A DNA stretch of 64,000 nt from Lumbricus terrestris. Taxonomy: Eukaryota > Annelida > Clitellata > Crassiclitellata > Lumbricidae. Position 1 is the stretch's first letter; each line of letters opens with the position of its first letter. The notes below the pieces were generated by a model that was not told the DNA's origin, searched no databases, and saw only the letters and a program-made list of their open reading frames with translations. The position numbers and the translations under genes are program-made. Positions 23,649-36,200 of this stretch are shown here, in pieces. The DNA lies in assembly GCA_949752735.1 (NCBI GenBank), contig OX457041.1, positions 22,139,617 through 22,203,616 on the forward strand, written 5' to 3'.

Positions 23649-24429
23649 TTTCAGTCTAACAACAAACAACGTATAATGCACAATTAATGTACTTCAGCAC
23701 TTCACCAAAAAATCTATCAATGCCAGAAATCTGTCCACGGCTTCATAAAGAGCCAAAGACTCTACAAATAGCTATCCCTTGGATATCATAACAATGTTGA
23801 TCATTTGTATTACACACTTAATACACTATGTCACAAAGAGTCAAAGACTCTACAAACAGCTATCACTTCCTCACTCCCTGTCTTAGGCCATTAGTTAAGT
23901 TACCGAACCCACTGCTGTAAAGCCGACCTGCGTGTCGTGCTACAGTGGGCCGTATTTCGTATAACATGTACTTGTAATCATTCTGCGGTGTGTCAGATTG
24001 AAGCATTAAAGAAGATATTATTATTATTATTATTATTAGTTTCTTGGCAAACTCATCTCAATTTCGGTGTCACTGTACAACGCACCCAACGTGAAATCAT
24101 GCTTGTGAATAAGCACACATGTATACAGCATTTAACTTTTACAGTAGCACCTTAGAAATTCTCCCGATAAAAATAACAATAAAGAGAGAAGCCAGAAATG
24201 TCAACAGGATATGATGAATAGACTAAAAGCAATATCAACCGAAAACCGAATGAAAATAAACATCAAAAAGACAAAGGTATTGAACGTCGTTTAGCTATTT
24301 TGTCTGCTCATCATCGCCAGACGTTTGCATGCCAGAGTGCTAGTACTATAGTTTCAGTTTAACAACACGGTGTGATAACAAAGATCACTAGCGTTGCCCT
24401 CCTCCTTTATCCATACTTGGGACTGGCAC

Positions 24430-24985
24430 TAGAAGATTGCTATAGAGTGCTGCAACCTTACATGACGCATCCCATGATGCAATGTGCTCAGTAAGTAATT
24501 AACCAGAAATTGACACAAGTTCTCAGTAAGTAGGCTTAAATAGGGCATTTTGTTGAATTATCGCAATAGGAAAATTCTCGAAAAAGTAAATGCTTAAAAA
24601 GGTGAAGATTAAAATGTTCAAAATTCTGTCGACGGAAACAACCTTTCATGTCATGAGCCTTTGTTCAGATCCGCTCAAAATTAACGGGGTCAAGGTGCGA
24701 AACGCAAGTCAATTTGCAACCTTTTGAGGTGCCTAATCAGTTTACAAAGAACAGATTTATTCTTTTTCGAACTTTCTATTTATTCGTATTTACTGTATAT
24801 TTCACACATTTATAATTATTAACATGACCGTTTTACTTAGATCTCGTGCTGATTACTTACTTACTGAGCGAATTGCATCATGGAATGCGGCTGATAGGTC
24901 AAAGGGCTCAATTTTAGCCAAGTGGTTGGAAACCATATTGTTTACGTATACAGGCACGCAGTCTTCGGGATTACCGAGATGGTGA
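24430..24985. mobile_element. Second copy of the 7319 long-TIR element
   Basis: The body follows 7380-7885 with scattered differences and indels (for example GAGTGCTG, GCATCCCATGATGC, GTCGACGGAAAC and CTTTCATGTCATG). The right end finishes GCACGCAGTCTTCGGGATTA. About 50 bp of the left inverted repeat appear deleted between AGAAGATTGC and TATAGAGTGC. It sits next to a LINE fragment, which it probably interrupts. Confidence 0.7.
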
Positions 24986-25180
24986 TCAACAGAGGAGGAT
25001 TCAATTAGATGGTTTAAGGGTGTCGAATACAGAATGAAGAGCAGTAGGCTCATACCAGGATTAATCCTTGATGGACACCACAAGAGAGTCAAGAGAGTAA
25101 TTGAGTGACAGAGGCTCAGTGAACCGTCTCGCACAGTGAGCCGTCTTCGACATACCCGTAAGAGTTCCAAAACTTCAGAT
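24986..25180 (-). mobile_element. LINE reverse transcriptase fragment
   Basis: On the minus strand the sequence reads CPSRINPGMSLLLFILYSTPLNHLI. This matches the VPQGSILGPLLFILYSTPL motif of jockey/CR1-type reverse transcriptases with substitutions. It stops at VDHH, just where the catalytic ADD would follow, at the edge of the long-TIR element (24985). It is a degenerate, interrupted fragment. Confidence 0.65.
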
Positions 25181-25866
25181 TGTCGACTGTCCTAAAACAG
25201 AGATTATGTTTGTCCACTAGGATTATTTTTCATAGCAGAGCGTCTATTTTAACCCCCCAAAAGTTAAATTTACTGTTAACTCAACGATAAACTAATCCAA
25301 CGGGGTAATCACCAAGGACCAATATTTCACAGGACTGAAGTGAACTCCATATTTTATAAGCATCTCATGACGTCCTGAAGTGACTAAGTCCGCAGCGCCT
25401 CTGGCGACTAACAAGTATAACGTTTCTCGAAATAAGCAAAATTAATGGGGGGATATACGCATGTCTTCTGGAGAACCACAGTTTGCCATGTGAGCAGGGA
25501 AGCAATTATTATAAGTAATAATGATACTAATAATAAGGAAATAATAACAAGGAAATAATATCTAGGTGCACACAAATACAACAGATAGACCTGGGACGAA
25601 TATAATAGACCGAGGAAATTAATGTTTCTTAAGCTGTCTCTAAGACCGTATTGACAACAATTCTAGGTTTAAAAAATTAAAGTTACTGTTGCGCGGCAGA
25701 GAGCGTCCTTATTAAAAGTAGTTATCGTAGATCGCGGAATAAGGTAGCCTACGCACTACACTGTATATAATAATAATTATACACATGCACATCAGTGGCT
25801 ACGCTGCGCGCAAAGCACGCTGTGCTTCTGCGGAACCATAGTTACAAGCGTGGTTAAAAGCGTACG
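25181..25866. other. Upstream region of the U-box/TPR gene
   Basis: No gene was recognised. It contains short AATAAT-rich tracts and a TATATAATAATA-like run about 100 bp before the start codon at 25867. That run could serve as a promoter element, but nothing here proves it. Confidence 0.35.
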
Positions 25867-28184
25867 ATGGATGACTGCACGCTAAAAAGTTTAGTAGTAA
25901 AGCAGGGAAAGTTGTTGCCACCTTTTAAGAAAGGCATTACAGAATACAATTTAACTGTTGGCAGTCAAGTTGACTCCGTTACATTTGATTGTGAGACTAG
26001 CGACAGAGGCGCTTCTTATTCTATCACGGTAGGCCTAATCTGTGTTTAAGCTTCTATTTTAAAAACTATATTTATTTCGGACGGTGTTGTACAATTTTCG
26101 CGTGGTGCTACTGCCGCTTAAGATTCCCCCACGCAGCGCATACAGAACGACAATTTCTCATTTACATGCAGGGCTTAAAATGTGCCTGGACGGTCATGGA
26201 CGGCGTCCATGCACTTATTTTAAAATCTGAACGCCGTCCTGCCACTTATTGGCCAGCATATTCTGGAAAGGTAAGGGGCGTCCAGGCACTTCTTTTGGAA
26301 AGTTACGGGGCGTCCAGGCACTTTTATTTCCACACTTTAAGCACTGTTTACATGTAGAAATTCGCAGTCTAAGAAAATGTTAATAATCTCATAGTGGCGA
26401 CTCTAAGTAAGTAAGCAAGTAGTTTTTGTTACTTAATCTTTGTTAATCTTTATTGGCACGAGACAAACAATCATACTAACCCTATTGTAGTTGACGTTGG
26501 AGGCAATTTCTAGTTCGAAAATGTTAAACTGTTATGTTCAAATCCACTTGAATACCATAGGGCTGATAATAAAAAAATACTGTTATTTCTATTATATGCA
26601 TAAGATGACACAAGCAGTTTGTGTTTTTTGGACTAGGGTAGTGGTGGAGCAAAATCAGTTAAACTGAGTGAAGGTGAACTAAAGAATATTAAAATTGATG
26701 TGACAGCAGAAGATGGAACAACGAAGGCATACTGGATTCATGCCAAACGATTGTCTGCTAAAGATGCTGCTTTGGGAGGAATTGAAATCAAGGGTGCTGT
26801 CCTCAATCCACCATTCACTCCAAATGTTTTTGAATACTTTGGTTGGTTCTTATTCCATTGTATTATGGCTATGAGGAGATTTGCAACAAAACACTTTACT
26901 CTTAGGCCCTTCTTGTAGGTGGTCTTCATTAAACTAACATATATTGGACAAAATCCTTTTCTTGATTTCTTATTTTCTTGCATTTTTTGTCTATCTTAAA
27001 CAGACTGAGTTATGAATGAAAAACTAGGGGAGCCAATTGGAATCTTTGGCAAATCAGAATTCATCCGAAAAGGTTTATCTGGGTGTATAATATGCAATTT
27101 TACCACTTGATCGAATGCACTATATGTTAGTTGGCAAGAAATTAAACTGGTGGAACGTTTGTTTTATTATAGATAGTATTTTAAACTTATTTCTACATTT
27201 TATTATTAGAAGAATGGCTTAAGCATAGACATTTAAACAGAAGGAAAAATGCTAAGTTCTCATTAAACATAATAATACCCTAGGAGACTTGTAAATTTGA
27301 TCACTACATATATTGGATAGACTGTCTCTCTCAGCTCTGTAAACTCCAGGTACTGTCCCAATCATTGACCTAAATTTAACGCTACAGTAAACCTCATCCA
27401 GCCCGCTTGATGCTGCTTTTCCATCTATTGTGGACATAGCATCTTCAGCAGGTTCATGACAACTGAGCCGCAGCAGCATAGCTGCACATCTTGGAGGTTG
27501 TGTCAAGACTGACCCAGTTACCGTGTCATGCAGCGCATGCTGGAGGTTCGACATTGTTTCCTTTTCCCCCAGCATATCTCTTTTGGATCTCTTCTCATGT
27601 CTGGAGGTGCTATCAGGGAAGATGCTTGCATACTTGCATTCATGAGTTATGTTGCCTCATCTTGTCCCACAGTGGATGCTGTTTCCTTCGCTCTGCTGCC
27701 CATGGTGATCTGACATTGTTCATGGTGATCCCTTTGTCCATACTGATACAATGCAGTGATGTCCTTGTTGTTTTTTGGCCCGTGATGTTGAACAGCATCC
27801 TCTGGAGGTCCATTCTCTCCTCAGATCTTTCCTTCCATCATTTTATCAGCTTCTCAAGACTGTTGTTTTCACATGGCTTGCAGCAGATGTGCCTCTGAGC
27901 AGAAATCTTGAAGTCATGCTGTATAAATTTTTGACTGATTGATTATGTGAAAAAATTGTTTCACTGTATTTTGACATTAACATGTTATAAGAAAGTTTGT
28001 ATCTTTGTTTGGTTAAGGTTTGCTGCCTTGTAACATTTCTAACATCTCAGTCTTACTTACACTGGACGATCCCAAGGCTTCCATCAAGGTCAATGGTGGG
28101 AAGCCTGGTTCCGCCGTTCCACTTAATGTTGGACAAACTCTGGTCAGTGTTGAGGTTACTTCACCTGATGGTTCTAATGTGCAG
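25867..28184 (+). CDS. Exons 1-3: two cadherin-like beta-sandwich domains
   Basis: Exons 25867-26028, 26637-26841 and 28018-28184. Residues 3-93 follow the pattern of the cadherin-like beta-sandwich family: CTLKSLVVKQGKLLPPF, then EYNLTV, then a strand ending DVTAEDGTTKAYWIHAKR. The second copy begins GIEIKGAVLNPPFTPNVFEYFG and ends EVTSPDGSNVQLFKMFLIRKQ, with the same xxPDG/AEDG turn near its end. In bacteria such domains are usually extracellular; here they sit at the start of an apparently intracellular protein, which is unusual. Confidence 0.75.
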
Positions 28185-30209
28185 GTAATTTGTCATCTTT
28201 TGACTTACCATTATATGTAGTCCTGTCACTCCTGTGTGTTTTGTATTTCCTAAGGAGTTTGCCGAATTTGTGTCAATTTATTTTTATATCTCATTGTCTT
28301 TAATTTCCTTGGCATTTTGAAGTTGTTGCAATTGTTTTGTTTTGCATCTTCCAAATAGCTCTTGAACATGAGTTGTCTTTGAAAGGATTTTACATAGCTT
28401 TAAACACCACAGAAATCTTGCAATTGAGATTGCTAATGTCCTGGCTTCATGATATCACCATAAGTAAGCTTATAAGGTTGTGCTGTCATTTTCTATTTAC
28501 TTAATTGTTAAAAAATGTGCTTTGATCTGTTCAGCTCTTCAAAATGTTCTTGATCCGGAAGCAGATTCCTCTGTTTGTCCGATTTGCTGATGCCAGCCTT
28601 TCCTTTAAGTATGAATGTCCTGTGTCATTGGCCCCGCTATATCAGCCAATCACAGTGAAAGGAAGTCAGCCGATTCACACTTACTCTGGACCAATTATAG
28701 ACAGCTTTACAAGAACGTCCAAGGTTGATCCAATTGGGGAACAGACTCTTGAGCCAGATTGGCGTTTACCGAATTATGATCTTGATAGAGAGATGTCTGA
28801 GGCACTTGTGTCTGTGCCTCTAATCAGCGGAGGTACATATAAATTTGTAAAATCTTTGTAATTGTAACATTATTTCTTTCATCATTTAATTAGCAATGTT
28901 TTTGTCTAGTTGTGCAATAATTTTAAGGTCTAGCTTCCTATTATGCAATTAGTGTAGGGTTGTAGGTAGATGATTAGTTTAGTTTAGAATCTGTGTATTT
29001 TATTAAATTTCTGTTATATTCAATTTGACACTGCCTTCATCTTCGGCATATTTAACACTTCAAAGATAGTGAAAACCATTTTCATTATCATCATAATTGT
29101 CAACATAATATGAGATGTATTAAGAATGAACTATAACTGCAATGTTTGCACACAAAGTTTCATGATTATCAGAATCTTGTACCTAACTGTTTTGTTGATA
29201 CAAAGAATTTCAAATCATCTTCTTAGGACTTGCTGAAAAAGTGAAGTTTGCTGATCTTGGAAGCCGTCTTAAAGACATTAATTTCACTCCAAAGCTACAG
29301 GTGAGACCTCAATTAAACACAGCACTTGTTTCACCTGGATGAGATATGATCTGTTCATCAATTGTGAAGGTTTCAGATTCTTAAGTGAGGACTTGTATTG
29401 AGTTTTTCTTTTAAATGCTTCAGTTTCAAAATGAGTAAATTACTCGGATTTTATATAGCAGCCATATATGGCCTCGACCACACTCATTTTTCAATGAATT
29501 GGATCGGGTGAGATCCTTCACCACTGCTTGCCTGTTTGAATGTATGCCATGCCATTTAGGTCCTTGAGTACATGTTGTTTCATTAGCGCTTTAACAATGA
29601 GCATATACCAAAAGTGACCGGGACAATAATGTGGCATGTTATAAAAGTGCTAAACAATTATAGCGGACCTGCGGCCAGATAATACTCATGGTGCTGAATG
29701 GCTCAGGTTTTGCTATTAGTTAGAGTTGCTCCTTCATTAAGAAACTAGTCCCACAGTTTTTATGCACCATTAATTTATGCTTTGTTATTATATATTGGTC
29801 TAAAATATATGTGCATAAGTTAACAACTATTATTGTATAAATAATAACAATTGTATCAATTATTATGTTAATAATGGACTTCTGAGGTATAGTAATGCAT
29901 TGCTTGGCTTTATTGCTTTGTTACTGACATAATGTTGACTGAAGGCTGTTATTTGTGTAAATAGGCTGAGAAATCAAAGTTTGAAAAGAATTTTTCTCCA
30001 CTGGGTCACACGGTTGAGGTATTGTATTGTGTAGCATTGTTTGGTATGCATTGCATTGTGCTGTAAAATAAGTAGGTAAGTAAGAATATCCTTTAATAAA
30101 TTAATTGCTGACCACATTTTGTGAAACCCCATTGGCTAAAGGGCAACAACAACAAATCTTACACAGAAGATGCCAATGTGAAGAATCTGCAGAGCACAAG
30201 CCACCTTTG

Positions 30210-30245
<36 letters not shown>

Positions 30246-33200
30246 GTCATCATCAGTAACCTTGGGCTCTACGCCCGTAGGCGTTGATAGGGTTGAAAAT
30301 ATATTTTTAAACAACAATTGCAAACTGGCATCTTTTTCAACTTTCCTGCTGAATCCATGCTTACCAAACTAGAAAGTTTTACTCCTACCATACTAGACCA
30401 TTTGCCCACACAAATGCATAACTTTTCTCAATAACATTAAGGGAGTCAGTGCATGGAATTGCGTACCTCTGAACATTGTTCGGTTGATGTCCTGGCCTGA
30501 CAAGCTTTAGGTGTGAATTACGTTTTTATTTTCTCTCTGGGAATGAACAAGATAGCAACGGAATTACTGCCGTCCGATCGATAACAGCAGATATAAAGTT
30601 TTTTCTCATCTTAACTTTTAAATTGAATGTTACATCACTAGCAGTTTTCTTAGGCACTGGCTTACAAAGTGTTTCTAGAGATGCTTTGAAATGGTCAAAT
30701 TCAATGATGCCAACGTATTCTTTCGTGTAATTTAAAAACAGATTCCCAATCTTGTTGCAGGTGAACATAAAGTTCATTGCACATTAAATTTAATCCAGGG
30801 TTTTTGGTCTGGAAGGACAGGCGAACTTAGTATAGCTGCACGGAGAAATTTGAAATGCAGTTGTAAATAATTTGCTGTTTAAAGGTACGCACGTGGGAGA
30901 AGCAGTTGCAGCAGATTTTCGACGTGACTGATGCTGCGAAACTGGAAATCTTGTCAAATGATGCAGTGGAAAAGTACTTCACTAGTCTGCCTGATGTTGG
31001 TCAAGTTCTGCCCACATACAGAGAAGACCAGAGTCCAGTTACCCACCTGGATAGGTCTTTGATTTGCCTTGCCTCTGCCATTGAAGTAGGCAAGACGAAG
31101 AACCCTAAGAACTCTGGCCTTCACCTGAGACTTGGAATGCTCTTGGAAGAAAAGTTCCATTTAGAAGATGTCATTGGTTTAAGGAAAGAGAAGGCAAGTG
31201 CTAATCACATTCGCTTCAGGCAGAACTGGGGTAAACTTTTCACTCACTAACATTTATGTTGTTAAATGCCTCTTTCACGGCTCTCTTGCAGGCACTCCTT
31301 GCTAAATGAAATGTCGTCAGAGTTTAAAAAAATTAAATGCAACAAGTTTATCTGCAGTTAGTGGAGTCAGTTGAATTGAGTTCTATTTGAAGCACTTTAT
31401 TTCTATTTTTAATCTTATTTTTGGCACAAGCATGACAAATCCGACCCGAAGCATGGAGGAATGCTAGAAACAGGAGCTTCAGTGAATGCTAAGGGCAGGT
31501 ATTACAGAGATAAAAATGACACTGTGGATTTTGAAAATTAATTTCTGAAATAGCGATTGTCGCGTTGGGCTGCTTGTATTAGATGAATGCTAATATAAGG
31601 AGGAAAGAAGCTGTATTCACATGGTCTCTCAATTTTCCTAGCACTTCCATTAAAAATCATGGTTCTAGGGCAATTACCCTCCGGACAATTACGTCTCGAA
31701 CAATTACCCCCTAGGACAAAAACCCCAGACAATTACCCCCGGACAATTACCCCTCCGATTGTTTAACAATTATTGTTAAAGTCTTTTATGTGTGGCATGT
31801 CTTTCTGTCTAAAACTTAGGTGTTGTTTTAAATATGTATACAGTTGACTGGCACAGCCGGCATGGATGTGGCGGCACAGGAGAGCTCGAAAGCTGAAGAG
31901 TGTGATGCAATTTGTCGCCTGCGAGGACTGCCTGCCAACGCCAACGCAGCTACCCAGCTGAAGGCAATTGACGAGGAGTACCATAGTCTCCTGGATAAGG
32001 GCCAGAGTGCCAAAGCCGACCATGTTCAGGCTTTATATGAATGGAAGTCAAAGCAAGTAGCCAAGGTCTGTAACAGCCACAAAACATCGGTTGAACTACA
32101 ATTGAACAGTGTTGTCATGCAGATTGTGGCTGGTATGTATACGAGAGCATAGAATGTTTGACTGGTTTTTGCATGTGTGCATGTGTTTTGCATGCTTGCG
32201 TGCTTGCATATGTTGTCAATTTTTCCCACGTTAATTTTCTGCAGATGAACTGGTTGCTTTTCTGGAAACTGCAGATTAGAATGAGTGTGGTTGAAATTGA
32301 GCAGAGCAAGCCATTTATCTTTTATCTGGGTGAGAATGACAAATTACATAGTGCCTGGCTGAAAACAAACCTAACTGTTGGCCTTTTGTTATCATTAAAA
32401 AAATACACATTAGGATTGATGTTTAGTTTTTAAAAACAACCTGCTGTTTATTGACTTCATTTTGAAAGGATGGTGGCGGTGGTAGTGGTGGAATTGGCAG
32501 TACTGAGAAAACAGTCGGTGAGTATTCGCTGGTCAATCAGGCATACTTGAAGTACCTCGATGCGCTTGCCTTGGATGATTCCAAGGCCCTCCACCATTTC
32601 CATGTCGGACGTATGCTGGTGGTCCTTGGAGAATACGACAAGGCCGTTCCAAGGCTGGAGGCAGCACTCAGCTGGAATGATCAGCATGACTTGGCCAGGT
32701 ACCTAAGCCAACATTTATATAGCACCTTTTGGAAGAGTCTAAACTAATGCTCAACACCTTTGTCATCATCGCTCCTGTACATGACTTCGGTCCTCTTGTT
32801 TCTCCACCTATTGACGCAACCTGGTCCAGAGACTCTGAACATCTATGCCTTAGTTTGGCTTCAGATGACATTTGACTTTGTACTGGCCAGTGCAGAGAAC
32901 ACCACTGATTTCTTTTGCACTGTTAACAGTGCTATGTAAATGTCCGATCATATTGCATGATTACATCATCTGCATCTTCACTGATCATCTTGAATATCAT
33001 CATAATCAATACTATTGTTATCATCAAAATTTTCACTATTGATGTCATCATCTGCGGTGTCAGATTTTTATGTAATTGGGAGGCAGTTTTACTAAACGAG
33101 GCTTAAGTTGTGAAAAATCAAAAATGAGGTTTTGGTCCATTATGATAGTGCTCATCAATCATTCTTGTTAAAATGAGCCATCATTTATTCAATTGACTGT

Positions 33201-36200
33201 CTTTTGACAAAGTTATGACTGTTTGTAGCTTCAAAATCCAGTTGTAATGTTCATTTTGTGAAAATCGCTGTTAAAGATTTTTGGCAGATTTCATAAAAGT
33301 TATCAATCATAACATTCGATCCATCATTCCCACTTGACCCTTATTCAGCTATATCGTAATTGTGTTTAGTCTATAGGTTATTATGTAGCATATTGTTGGA
33401 ATCTCTCAAATGGCTAGTTTGAATGCTGCTTTCGAACCTTAAAGTTCAGTTGGAACTTGGAGGTTTCATAATTATTTTATTGTGTTCTGTGAGGTTTTAC
33501 CTTGGAGTGGCTCTGGCACTGAAGAAGGGTGGCCCTGGAAATCGAAGCAAGGATTCACTTGCATATCTTCTCAAGGGATTGGAAATTCTCCTGAAGAGTT
33601 GCACCGAGGAAGCATTGAAGCCAGAAACCGCAAGGTCACCTTTAGTGTTCTACTTTTGATTGTCTCTGCTTTATAATTTTGTATATTTGGTGCATCTAGT
33701 AGTAAACTAGTGGTTTTAATGTAACATTAACTGCCATGGTAGCTCGACAGACTACTTTTTAATTCTTTTTATATTTTGACCACTTCCTAATTTTGCATTA
33801 GTTTTCTAAGACTATTGAAACTTGTAGCTTGTCGGCAGTGCAAATAGATAAAATAGTTTGCTCTGTTGACTTTTTCCTCTTTTCCACTTTCTGTCGAATG
33901 CTAGAGTACTTTAGAGTACGAGAAGTCAATGGAAAAATGTTGTCTTTGTATTCTATTTAATTGTGAAATAAATTTATCATTACAGTTTGCTGTTTAAAAA
34001 AATTCTTTCGTATTTTAAAGATGAGGTTGGTATTGGTTTTTGCTTTATCAGGGAGAAGAAGCTGAGCGCAGAGAACCGTCTGTGCCTGTCTAACGTCTGT
34101 CTGCTACAGGGTTTAATTCATTTGGGACATTTAGTCTCGTCTGCCAACAAAAGCAGCAGCAGCGATTGTATGTCAGCGGTTGACATTTGGCAAAAGTAAT
34201 GACTTGTTCATTTAGTCATTTTTATGATGACTTGTTCATTAATCATTTTTATGATGAGTGTTTACTGAAATGGACTAAAATAACCCAACTTAGCTTTTTG
34301 TTAAAGTGTTAACCATTGACTTATTTCTAATATGATTTGTTTTCACGTTAGAAAGTTTTAGTGTCATGGATGAAATAATTAACAGGTGAAATTAGTTAGA
34401 ATTAACAGGTGGAAGCATATAAGCTGTGAAAATGAATGGTTATAGTTCAGTCTGAACTCTGAATCTGAATTGCATAGTGTTGTTTCTAATATGAGTGGTA
34501 ACTGTTCTGTTAGTGTTGCCCTTCTCACATCAATTGCCTTGACAACTGTTGCCCGTGGCAACACGTACCGAAAGCTGGAGCAAGTGTTGATGGATGCTCA
34601 TTCGCTGCTTCTGCAGAAGTTGTTGGAAACGTCAAAGGAGAACGTCACTTTAATTGGAGCAAGGTGTGAACGGTTGTCTGCCATCATCCGCCATTCCACT
34701 GTCCCTCCGAATGGTCAACTTCTCCAGCTTCAGCTGAAGGTGATGATTGTCAATGCAGTGTATTTACTCATCTATTCGTTTGCACTCATCCGCTTGCTCT
34801 TTCACTTCTCATGTACTCATATAATTCATTCGTTTTCTATTCGTTTGTTTGTTTTCTTGCTTGTGTGCTCACTTTATCTTCATCCTTCATTCATTTGTAG
34901 TAGTTATGGCAGTATGTTCAGGTATAAGGCAATCTGACTGGGAATTTCTTCACTTCTGCATTGAATCATAAAATTATAGGGAAGTGAAATTTCCCCTTTG
35001 ATACATGCTGCTAGGCTCAACAGCAAATGTTTCAACATTCGGGGTTTTAAGTTATGGCAATCTGGTGTCTCTGGTGAAAATGTTTGACATTGGTCCAGTT
35101 ACTGCCTTCAAGTGCCTTGCACTTAGATTTATCAAGTTCCATTTATCCATCAGGTTCTTTTCATCAATAACCATAATTCGGATGGACTGTGTGATGGAAT
35201 GTTGAGCAAATTTATGTCATTTATGCATCAGTTGTTTATTATTCAGCAGAGGTCTAAATTAAAATGCAATAAGCAGGATAGGGCTAAATAAACTTACAGT
35301 ATAGTGCAAAAATATGACTTAACCTTGGATGGCAGACAGTTGGAAGCTTATTGTATAATACCAACATTGGCAGCTATTTTAGAGGAAATAGCTTTCATTT
35401 GATCTTTCCAAGATTAGTGCTGTTAATGGTGTCATGTTTTGATGTACCATAGAGCAGATTAGCATGTGGCGTAGCAGTTTCTGTTATCAGATTTGGATCT
35501 TAAGTTGGTCGTAGGTTAGATTAGATTTGGTGTTTCACACAAAACCTATGGTGAGGCACAGGTGCAGTGACTGCAGTCATTTGATTTCTGTTGTAGACAA
35601 GTCAGACATTGGCTTGGATCCAGCCATGCAGCAGTTACGCCCTCTATCTGCTCGGCAATGCACAACTGGCTTCCTATGACTTTCAACCAAATTCATCTGG
35701 AGCGAAAGACCTTCTTAGTGACTCTAAAAACTCGTTCTTAGCAAGCATACAGCTGGAAGGGAAATCTAGTTCTGGAGAACCACTTCAACAAGTTACAGGT
35801 GTTCTTTACTGCAGAAATCCTACCTTGGCAGTTGTTGATGCGTTGGCTTTTCAACTCTATTGTCGTATTCAAACCCTGTAGTACTTTATGTGGCATTTGC
35901 AATCTATTGTTGATGCATGCCATCTCTGAGCAGTCTAGTCTCATCTAGTCTTGGAATTTCTATGATGCCTTTATAATAAGGCATCTGTGACTGATGGCAC
36001 TACGAAATTGATTCATAAACGGGTTGATAAAACAAAAGTCCAATATGTCAGGCTTTGGAAAAACCCAATGCTACACACTTCCTTCATCCTTCTAAAGTTA
36101 AAGTAGTGTGTACAGTACAGTTGCTACATGATGTACTTACCAGATCAAGTTTCTTATTTTAATTCTTAGAGCCCAAGTATGTACTTGATCTCACCCGCCT

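Noticed and set aside
32158..32433. Possible extra exon of the U-box/TPR gene between exons 8 and 9
   Set aside because: Exons 8 and 9 already join in phase 0, the open frame has no matching splice sites that improve the model, and the translated sequence is not TPR-like.
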